Part shown: positions 52,031-61,700 of the stretch, one piece after another
How the letters are laid out: each line of letters begins with the position of its first letter
Numbering within the stretch: the first letter of the stretch is position 1
Source of the DNA: Amoebophrya sp. A120
Taxonomy: Eukaryota > Sar > Dinophyceae > Syndiniales > Amoebophryaceae
NCBI GenBank assembly: GCA_905178155.1
Contig: CAJINV010000001.1
Span: forward strand, 13,656,664-13,720,663
Direction: 5' to 3'
Length of the DNA: 64,000 nt
The notes under the pieces: generated by a model
The model's input: only the letters and a program-made list of their open reading frames with translations
Databases searched by the model: none
What the model was told of the DNA's origin: nothing
Position numbers and translations under genes: made by a program

Positions 52031-53009
52031 CGTGATCAATAAACGAGTATCTGCTATAACAGAACGAAGTGCTTGGGGCAAAGTTAAAGACCACGAGCAG
52101 CTTTCGAGTTGAGTAAGTGCCAGTGCTTGCAGCTAATCCGGAACATTCACCGCGGCCGAACATGCAAAGTGAAAAAGTGACTTCCAAATGTGTTTATTGC
52201 GACCTCTTGTTGAATCTATTTGCGCGACTGACTTTTTATCCTCTATGATTGAAAAGCACTGCCCGATAGAACGTCGTTGACGTTGGTATTTCATGCAGTT
52301 TGCGACACCGTAGTGCGGCCCCTTGTTCGAAGAAGCGTGTCAGTAGAACTGAAAACGAAAATCCACATCGGTTGCTGAGAACAGAAATAATGCAAAATGG
52401 CGGCACTACATAAAAGAAGTATCTGTTGACTTTTTTTGACAAAAACAGTAAGGAAGGTCGGTTACGTACGTACTTCTATAATTCTGAACCTTTAGAGCGT
52501 TTCGTTGCATTACGTTCGTAGCGTCCTTAAGCCTCGGTCGTCCTGAGTTGAAGAAAAGCAATGATGTTCGGTCTCCGTCCGTGTTTATTTATCAGCGTGA
52601 GCCTACTTAAAGTTAAAGTGCAAGAAACATTAGATACCAGCCCCTTGCGAAGCTGCTTTGCCTTCTACGTACGCAGCATATGCTGGTTGCTAAGTAGTAC
52701 GGCATTCCTTGGAGTTATGATTGTGAGGTAGCGCTGTCAACACCCACGGTGCTCTCGTGTGTCTTCAATATCTCAAAAAATGTACTCTCTTCCCGGAAAA
52801 CTTTCTATGCACACAGGTTGTCGCGAAACCCCCACTAAGTTCCCGTGACTATAGTGAGGGAGCGACATTTTGATTTTCCCTACCCAAGAAACACATTTTC
52901 CGTCCAGTTGGACCATTTTGGAAAATAAAACCCCTTCCTTTCGTTCTTTCATCGCGGCTCAGTACGCTTACATTTTTTGCTACCTTTTTTCTTGTCTAGC
53001 TGAAAAGTC
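52031..53009. other. intergenic, nothing recognised
   Basis: This lies between LAS1 and the exchanger. TTTTTTCTTGTCTAG (ending 52999) resembles a splice acceptor just before the exchanger ATG, so its 5' UTR may contain an intron. Confidence 0.4.
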
Positions 53010-56000
53010 ATGGACGCGATTTTACCATTCACGCCGGCAGATGACTGCACGCCGATACAATTGGTGGTGGTCACCTGCATTTACGGTGGAGTGCTTTTCT
53101 CAGCGGCCGGAATGATCGGAGATGGGTACTTTGCTTCTTGGAATGATTTGCTTTCGCGATGAAACAAAATTGAAATTGCCGTCCCGAAAAGTAAAGGTTT
53201 TCTTGCCTGATGTAGTTCGTCTTCGTTTTCTGATGCTCTACTGAAGGTAAAGTAGGGGCTACTTTCGTCGAGACGTATAAGTAGATACGGAAAAAAAATC
53301 ATCGTGACTCTGAGCAAGAATTTGGTTAATTTTATCAAAATAAACATACAGATCTGAGCTCCTGCTGCTGGTGCCGGCCTACGCGGACTTGGTCGGTTCG
53401 GTGGTTCTCCCCGTGCTGGGCGCCGTTCCTGACGGGATGATGGTGCTGTTTTCCGGGTTAGGCCCCCGGCTGGACGCGCAGGATCAGGTTAGCGTCGGGG
53501 TGGGTGCCCTGGCCGGATCCACCATTATGCTGTTGACCATGGCCTGGTTTTGCGGGGCCTGGGGCGGCCGGGTGTCCATTGACGCGAACGGGCAGCCCAA
53601 GTACACAGCTCCAAAACTCGACCCGCCAGAGTCCTCCTCCATGAACGGCACGGGGTACAAGGTCGGACCCAAAATCCGGAAGAACGCCATCGTATTGTTT
53701 ACTGTGTTTTTCTCCTGCGTGTTTTTTGATGTACTGCCTTCTTCGCGTTCTACTTCTAAATTGATTCTATCTTCTTGCCAATGCTAGGTGCTGATAAATG
53801 CGAGTAGATGAAAGATTTTCATTTTTCAGCAGGGTTTAACCCGAAATAAACGTATGTTACTAAATTCAGGTGATGATCATCACCTGCATTTTGTACGGGT
53901 TCGTGCAAATTCCGGCCCTGATGGTTCCGTCCGATGCGGAGCTGGCCGAGGAAGCCAAGGCAAAGGGCAGCACCGTGTTCGATTTGAAGTCGGACTTCAT
54001 CAACAAGGAGGCCATGATTGGTCTCGGCGCCTGCGTCGTCTGCTTCTTCGCCTACCTGTACCTGCAAACCATCAAGGACGAGGACTCGGCGAAATCCGAC
54101 GGCGACAAGCTGGCCAACCTGCGCTACGAGTCGATCAAGAACGGAAAAGTTACCCTCCGCGGCGCCATGGAGGGCGTGATCAAGGAGAGTGGCAAGGGCA
54201 AGGACGCGAACCTGCTCGAGATCACGGAGGGGGAGAAGGGCGAGGTGAAGCGCGTGCTGAAGCCCTTTTTCACCTACTACGACGCGGACAGGTCCGGCAG
54301 CATCAACCGCATCGAATTCTCCAAACTCATGTCGGACCTGCGCGAGCCACTAGACACCTATCAAATGTAAAAATGTCTGGGTCTGGAAGATTGCCGGGTT
54401 TGTCATGCACATTTCGCATGACTCCTCAAGTCTGTGATGCATGCCCTAGCATCACAGATTTTTAGAGGGCTTCCTGATGCCTATTCCGCATGACAAATGC
54501 TCTTTCCGTGCTGCAAAATTTGGACTCTCTTTGCTGCTCATGCAATACAGATTTTTTTAGAATCCAAAATCAGCATGACCAGTTGGATTCTTCCAGACCC
54601 AGACATTTTTGCATTTTATAACACCGACGCGGAAACGAATCTGTTTAAGATGGCGGACGTGGATAACAGCGGCATGATCGAATTCAACGAGTTCGTCTCG
54701 CTCATGATCAAATACTTGAAGGGCGGCTTCGCCGGCACAACCAAGCGCGCCATGCAGAGCGAGGTAAAGTTTCTGCCGCATTCATTTTGCCGCATTTCAA
54801 TTTTTGCTCCTGCGGCACTTTTCTGCATAGAAGGAAGTTTTTTACTGTTTCAGCTGGATGGTGGAGGAGGTTCTATGATCTCTCTGCGAGGTCGTGGTTT
54901 TTAGTAAAAATCAATCCGATTTCTTCTTGGTAGTACCTTCATATGAGCAGTCGTTCTTATCACAACTACTTCCACAGAAAAAATCGCCTGCACTTTTCTC
55001 ATCGCAGGTAGCGAAGGTTGAGCGTGTCCTGACCGCGCAGGCGACGCCACGCGAAGCGGAGGAGGGCGACGAGGATGACGAGGAGGAGGAGGAAGAGATG
55101 CCCGAGGACCTGCAGGGCCTTACGCCCGAGCAGCAACAGCGGGCGTTGGTGATGCGGTCGTGCTGGCAGATGGGCATAGGGACGGTGCTGGTCTTGGTCT
55201 TTTCCGACCCCGCGGTGGATGTGCTCAACGAAATCGGAAAGCGCACGGGCATCCCAGCCTTCTACGTTTCCTTCGTGCTCGCTCCCTTCGCCTCCAACGC
55301 CAGTGAGTTGGTCGCCACCTACAAATACGGCTCCAAAAATATTCTGAGGAAAAATCCCCCCTCCCCATATCGAAAAGGTATGTTTCCGAAAATCTGCGTT
55401 GCTGATTTGAGGTGACAAATCACGTCTGTCTTGCAAGAAGACAAGCGCAGAGGCTTCCGCACCATTATGGAAGCGATTTGGCATGCTGTTGCGCCTAGGG
55501 GACACCCGTTTGCAGTGCTAAGCAACTAGACCCATACGCCCCTACCTAGGCCGAGGATCTGGCTGCGATGCCTTACTGCAAGACAAATCCGATTTGTGGA
55601 CCCAAATCCTGCATCACAGACTTCCCATTTGATATGGGGCGAGGGGATTTTTCCTTTTGATAAAAAAGACAGTGTCGAGCATGACCATCTCCCTCTCGAC
55701 CCTGCTCGGCGCGGCATGTAAAATTTTGTTTCATACTTTGGAATTTTTATTTGTTGATGTCTGTTTTTGTTTGTCATTGACATTGTCTTTGTCATGTTTT
55801 ATGTGTGTGCTTTGATTTTCAGCGGGACCGGGAGAAATGAAGCGAAATTTCTCTATACAACGATGATCTATCAGGTATGAACAACACTTTCTGTCTGGCG
55901 ATTTTCTACGCTCTTGTGTGGCTGCAGCGGCTTTGCTGGACTTTCACTGCGGAGGTGGCCGTGATTGTGCTGGTCCAAATCCTGGTGGGCATCATCGCAA

Positions 56001-56104
56001 TGAAGTCCGTCATGCGACTGCGGGACGCCTACATCATTCTGTCGCTGTACCCACTCAGTCTGGTGTTCGTGTGGGTCTGCAACAACATCTTCAACATTCC
56101 GTAA
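53010..56104 (+). CDS. NCL: EF-hand Na+/Ca2+ exchanger, NCL type, seven exons
   Basis: Exons 53010-53125, 53352-53691, 53870-54358, 54626-54763, 55008-55339, 55668-55717 and 55875-56104 give 564 residues, the usual length of plant NCL proteins. The first exchanger repeat has MIGDGSELLLLV and GAVPDGMMVLFSG (about 62-73), the second APFASNASELVATY (about 453-466), then ITISLS-like TISLSTLLGAA and MNNTFCL. Between them, in the cytosolic loop, are two EF-hands: loops DADRSGSINRIE (290-301) and DVDNSGMIEFNE (326-337). The protein should move Ca2+ against Na+ or H+ across a membrane and be regulated by Ca2+. Four introns are GT-AG. Two are introners: one sits between the EF-hands and one inside the second exchanger repeat. 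No clear signal peptide precedes the first membrane segment. Confidence 0.9.
54359..54625. mobile_element. introner, family A, non-canonical borders, in NCL
   Basis: The TSD is ACACC at 54354-54358 and 54621-54625. The TIRs are TATCAAATGTAAAAATGTCT and (inverted right end) TATAAAATGCAAAAATGTCT, both followed by GGGTCTGG. No GT-AG can be formed. Removal of 267 nt joins the two EF-hands with normal spacing. Confidence 0.9.
55340..55667. mobile_element. introner, family B, non-canonical borders, in NCL
   Basis: The TSD is AAAAA at 55335-55339 and 55663-55667. The TIRs are TATTCTGAGGAAAAATCCCC and (inverted right end) TATCAAAAGGAAAAATCCCC. The unit is homologous to 51357-51686 in LAS1 over much of its length (for example TTGCTGATTTGAG and CAAATCACGTCTGTCTTGCAA). 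Removal of 328 nt changes frame and restores the family sequence YGSKK-TVSSMTISLS. Confidence 0.9.
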
Positions 56105-57121
56105 GCGGGAGGAGCAAGTTGAAGTAAATTTTTCATCACCGCGCGACTTTTTTTGATCTACGACCACCCGACACAGCCGTTGGCGCTTCCACTTCGAGCA
56201 GAGACAAGACACGGATGGTTATCAGTCATTTTTTTCCACTCTTAGAGTAAGAGAAAACACGAGATGGTGCAGCTTTGAGAATACAGGTATCTATGTTCTC
56301 TGGTCTCGTGGTCCTGCGGATTGCAATACTTCATCGCTAAGGTGGAAGTAGGCTGAAGTCGAAGTTAGTAGGAGAACCCCCGCCCAAGAACGTCCCGTCG
56401 CGCGTTTTTTCATAAAGCCACAAGTATCACCCTAAATGAGTACACTACGTTCGTCAACACGCATCACGTGGCTACTTTTTTTATCTCCAAAGAAGCTCGT
56501 GCTCGTCTTTTTACCTTATTGCGCTCCTACGTTCACTAAACTTTACGCATTGATTACGCATAGAAAAATTATGTCGCTATATATGCTAATACTCAGCGCT
56601 ACAAAATATCAATATCGCGGAGTTTCCGGGCCATTTATCCGGTTCTGGGCGACGCGAAAACGGAATGCAAATGTGAATATTATACTTAATCCGTAGAAAA
56701 TAACAAAAGCGCAAAAATAAATTTTGGTGCAGTTCCAAATAGTAGTCTGGAGCTGTGAAAAGAATAAAAGAAACAAAGCGGAGCTTTTGCGCATGTACTG
56801 GATATCGGGCTCGGTGGCCGTGGACCTGTTTGTTCGCTGAAAAACATCGCACGCGTAGGTCGCTGTTTTAGCTTCAGTTTTTTTTCTTTTCGCCGGCTGG
56901 TTGAGGATCGCAATCGTAAGTACACTGACTTCGTCAGGCGTTCGAGAGATCTGCACACCGAACGACTTCGCAGCGCATCGGCTCAAATCTATCGTCTGTC
57001 GCCTGTGTCAGTTGCTCAATAAAAAATGGTGGACTCAGATTTTAGATAGTTGTTTGAAAGAACTTCTGAGTTGGTCGTCGTGTCTGAGCCTCGAACTTCC
57101 TTATTTCGTTTCAATGTAAAA
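56105..57121. other. intergenic, nothing recognised
   Basis: No gene or long repeat was seen. The next gene has no in-frame Met between 57050 and 57122. Confidence 0.4.
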
Positions 57122-57847
57122 ATGATGATGGCAGTGGCTGGAATCGCAAATCTTGTTCGACGCCGCACAGGCGCAGTTGTGCTGCTGGTCTTCTTCGCGG
57201 GCGCCCCGCGACTTACATACGGCCGCAAGCGGATGCTGCGGTCTGAGCCGCGTCCTCCCCCGACTGAGGCGCTCTTGGATGCGCAGGGCGAACTAGACGA
57301 GGAAGCGGAACGGTTCATACAGGCGAACGCAGCAACACCCGGCGAGAGCGGACGGGAGAAACTGAAACAGAGATCTGATGAAGACACCGCTTCTTCGAGT
57401 GAATTGTATCTGCCCGATGGAGCGATGTCTCCAGAAGCAGCAGCATTCAACCCCTGGACTCCGACAACTTTTCTGGGAAATAAAGCCGGTGCAGCTGGTG
57501 ATCATGAAACAAGCACGAGTGCTGGCGAAGCTGATTTGTTGACGGACGGGTCTACTTCTGTCGACAAGCTTTTGTTTCACGGGGCGGAAGCCCTGTCGAC
57601 CACCATTTCTTCCTTTACGTCGCTAGACGGGGCGAGTCGCACCCCATTCTGGTTACTGTCAGTCGCTTTGTTTCTGTTTGGTACGCTGACGTGGCGGCAC
57701 CAGAAAGTCGGGACGACAACGGGTGGCTCGGTCGAGGAAGCCGGAGTGAAAGGGGGTGTCGATAAGAGCCTCTCGTCGTCGTGTTGTTCCACGGATGTGT
57801 CGTTGGAGCAGTTGGAAGGTACTAAATGTCACTTCAATACGTGCTAA
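57122..57847 (+). CDS. hypothetical membrane protein
   Basis: The frame from ATG 57122 gives about 241 residues. The N-terminus (RRTGAVVLLVFFAGAPRLTYG) fits a signal peptide or anchor after a short basic part. A second hydrophobic segment lies near residues 178-196 (FWLLSVALFLFGTLTW), leaving an acidic, Ser/Thr-rich middle part between them and a Cys-containing tail (SSSCCSTDVS). No family is recognised. The 3' end is uncertain. GAAG-GTACTA at 57819 could be a donor, and a frame from 57954 to 58169 follows GATAG, but the phases do not match directly, so either there is a missed exon or the gene ends at TAA/TGA near 57847. Confidence 0.5.
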   Translation: MMMAVAGIANLVRRRTGAVVLLVFFAGAPRLTYGRKRMLRSEPRPPPTEALLDAQGELDEEAERFIQANAATPGESGREKLKQRSDEDTASSSELYLPDGAMSPEAAAFNPWTPTTFLGNKAGAAGDHETSTSAGEADLLTDGSTSVDKLLFHGAEALSTTISSFTSLDGASRTPFWLLSVALFLFGTLTWRHQKVGTTTGGSVEEAGVKGGVDKSLSSSCCSTDVSLEQLEGTKCHFNTC

Positions 57848-58782
57848 AACTGATGCTATCATCCATTTCGACTTGGTCCTTTTTCTACGTGTAGAAGTAG
57901 ATCGCCATGTGAACAACTAGAGGACTGGTGGTGACAGTTTGTGACATTGATAGGTCGTGGCCTCGTTCGCTTTTAACCAGTTAAGTTCGAGAAACAAATA
58001 TCAATATGACGCAGTTCTGCACGCAAGCGGGAACATTGTTGCGGAAGATGTCTCGACCATGTCCTTTCTCGAGGAAGAGGAACCGTACGACATTTCATTC
58101 CAGCCGCTGACGAAACCGGGAGTGGTTACGGGCTCGCTGAAGGGTGCGGATGCGGAGCCTGGAAATTGAAAATGTTGCTAAGGATCTCTGATATTCGAGG
58201 GAGAGGGTCGTGCTAGAAAAGATCCGTTTCAGTTTTGACTTTTTACGGAAGACTGCGAAGAAGTATGCTTGTACCAAAAACTGCGAACAAACAAACGTGA
58301 AAAAATTGTTGATTGAGTAGGCAGCTCAGAAAGTACGTACATTGAATTGATGACAACTACCTTGTATCCACTTAGTTACACCCAATTTTCCTAGAAATGA
58401 TTTTTTCTGCTTTGTACAAGAAGGACAAGTAATGACCAGAATTTCGAGAATAAAGCTATCACTTGGAACAAGTATAATCACTGCAAGCAAAGGTCGCACA
58501 ACCGCACAAGTCAAGCGACCATGCAGATTGCATCAAGTACGGATTTTTCTCGGGTATCCTGTTCAGCTTACCACTCTTGAGGCGAAATGGTAAGAACCGA
58601 ATATCACGGACCGTCTCTGAGGTGGCATTGGATTTCAGTTCTTCTCTTCCATGTTGTAAACGTTTCTGGGCTTGTGCTTGTCGTCCGTTGTGTAGTTTTC
58701 CAAAAATGAGCAGAACAATAGTAAGCGAGAGGACACAGGGCACTTCTACTACCAATAGCTGCTTGTTGTACCATTGAACAAA
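57848..58782. other. intergenic with an unplaced frame
   Basis: A 71-codon frame (57954-58169) is acidic and contains LEEEEPYDISFQPLTKPG. It could be the last exon of the preceding gene or nothing. The rest holds no recognisable gene. Confidence 0.35.
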
Positions 58783-61700
58783 ATGCCGATTCCAATTCCG
58801 CCGTTGCGTGCAACCACGGTGGATGCGGACGTGGAGCAGATGTTTTTCACCGTCCGCCGCGGCATCATCGCGTCGGCCGTGCGCGGCCAGCACGAGAAGC
58901 GGATGTGGCCCTCGGACAAGGAGCACACCTGGTGCGCAACAGCAGAAAAGTGGGAGCGGGAACTTTTCAATCGGTACCCCCACTGGTCACAGCAACTACC
59001 GGAAAAAACATCCGGGCGTCGACCGAAGACGAGGCCCGGGGGAAGAAGTCCCGTCGGAGGGGCTAATTTTGAACTGCAAATGGGGAGAACGAATTTTGTC
59101 GAGCCGGAGAGCTCAATATCGAGCCGCAGTCCGTCACCCGAAAGTAGCAGCATGGACGCGCTGTCACGAACCGTTGCACAGCGGCGGCCGGACGACCATG
59201 CGGGGTTCGACGCGCTTTCGCGAACGGTGGCAGCTCCGGATAGTGAGGAGGGTGCGGACCACGACCTTTTAGGCCGCACGGTCGGTGCAGCGCATGACGA
59301 GGTGGACCAAAGAGGTTCGTATGAAGGAGTCGATCTGCTATCCCGAACAACAGCCGCGTTCTCACGTTCTCCTTCGAAAAAGGCGGGCTGGATTGAAGCG
59401 GCGCGTAAGTTTTCGAAAGCTTCCGCCGGCGCGGTTCTGACGAGAGCTTCGGACGAAAATGCCGCACCACTGTCAGTGGAGGAAACCATGCTGAGTCAAA
59501 ACATTTTGGAAGAGATTTCGGCAAAGAAGAAGAAGAAGGCCGGGCAAGTAGAAGATTCCGAGAGGGGGCAAGTCCCAGCACCCGGAGCCCCTCCCGCTTC
59601 CCCACCGGAGACCCCGGCGGCTAGGAGAAAGCGGGAGCGCGACAAGGACATTCTCTTCCCGAATTCCGGCGGCGGCTCTTCGCTGTTTGCCGATTTCGGG
59701 TACTTAATTCACGTACATTTGGAGACGCAAAGGCGGTACGAAGAGGCGGAGCTTGCGCGGAAGGTCGAGCTGGGAGGTAGACTGCAAGCGGAGCGTGCTT
59801 TAAAAGCGAAGGTGGTCCTGCTCGACCAGACGGAGTCCCTCCGGAGCGAGTACCAGTCGAAATTCAAGCGCGCGAACTTTTTCCTTTGCAAGGAGCGGTT
59901 CATCCGGTTCTGGATGTCCAGCGAGTTTCTCAAGCTGCAGGAGCGGTTTGAGGAACTGCAGCGGAAGTACCAGAAAGCCGAAGTGATGATCCGGGAGAAA
60001 AAACTGCTTGTCGACCAAGTGGTGAAGAAGAATTCCAGTATCACCGAAGAGAACAAGCAGATGTACGAGGAGTACGTGAAGATGCGCATCGTGCGGGACA
60101 AACAAACCCAAACGGAAGTTTTGCCCGCTTCGGGCGCCGAACTGGAGCCGTTGCGCCGGCGGCCCAGTACCGCAATGGGGAACCGCGGGTTTGGGAGTGT
60201 CAGTCCCGGCAAACGACCGTCGACAAGCGGAGCCGCTGGTGGAGTAGAAGGAGCAACGCCTTCGACTAGTAGTAGACCGGCCTCCAGTATCCACAGAAAA
60301 AAACCCATCCACATCCATTTTTTGCATGACAAACACAGGATTTTATACGTGTTTTGCATGACAAATTGGATGGGGATGGGTGTTTTTTCCTGGATATCCA
60401 GCTTGACCCAAGCGGATATGGTGCACTTTACGTGCAAGATTCTGTTCAGCTTCGTCCGGGACAACAATCTGGCGATGATCAAGGAGAGTTTGCAGTACTT
60501 GAAGGATGTCAACGTTCGCGATCGTTTTGGCGACTCGCTCCTCACCACGTGTTGTAAGTGCAATCAACCCGACCTCCTCCGGTACTTTCTGGCGATTCCG
60601 GAAAAGTGGGGCGGGGCTTTGTCGTTGAAGAAGGAAATCAACGACGGCGCCATTCTGTCCTTCGCGGCGCAGGCAAACTTCGCCTCGGACGTGGTGCAAA
60701 AGCTGCTCAATGCGAACGCAGACCCAAATCACAAGTTTTGGGTAACAACTTCCGCGTCGAGTAAGTCCGCGGATCCCGCGAGCAAGGCGAAGTCGCTCGA
60801 GGCACCCTTGGTGTACGCAGTGGCGAACAACAGCGAGAAGGTGGTGAAATTGCTGCTGATATCCGCCGCGAATCCGAACTTGTACTCCCAGATATTTAAT
60901 TAGCGGCCCTTTCATAAGTCCGGACCTTTCACCTCTTGTCACATACCCAACGCTGAAGAAAAAAAAAAGAACTTTAAATAGGTCGGAACGTGGCCAGGAG
61001 CTGCGTCTGCAGCTACTCGCTCTTGTGCAGCAGGCGCGCTTCCTTTAGTTCCGTACAATAAAAGAAGCAAGAGGCTTGTTTACAAGGAGCCTACGCTTTA
61101 TCAGTGGCGTAGGCTTCTGAAGCAGCTTGCACAGGGAAATAACGTGATGGAAGAAGTAGAAACAGCCAGCCAAAGAAAGCTCTCGACAGCTCGGAAACTT
61201 TAGTCCCCGTCGGCTGCCACCCAATGCAGTGCGCCGGGCGGCTTTGGTGTTTGTGTTTCCGTATAATAAACCACGCAAGTGCGTTGCGCATTTGCGACGC
61301 CTGTTCCTTTGTCTATCGGCGCCGCATCTGCAACACCTTGCACAGTGTAGGCATCAGGAATACACAAACACGACAAAACAAGAAAACTGATAGTCCGCAC
61401 ATTTCTACAGGTTGTGACTGTGTAGGCGCGCGCAGTGTAGTAACTAAGCGGGCAGCTCTCGTTCTGGACCTGGATGCGCCACGCTGCGCTGTACTGACTA
61501 AATACTCAGGTGAGCGCTTCGGAGTGCTACGCGGGGGCGGCTGCTCTGCGGGGGGACTGCTGGATGGAAGCTTAGGAGAAAAATTTGCGCGGGGAGTATT
61601 GGGGCATGAACTTCGAGTAAGCAGCCCTCTGAAACGCACCAAAGCAGTGCGCGCGTACTTAGACGTAGAAAATAGGTGGGCAAGCGGCGTAGATAGGTTG

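Noticed and set aside
57818-58169. Intron joining 57818 to the frame at 57954
   Set aside because: The donor leaves one base of a codon while the second frame must begin at a codon boundary, so the join gives a frameshift and an early stop.
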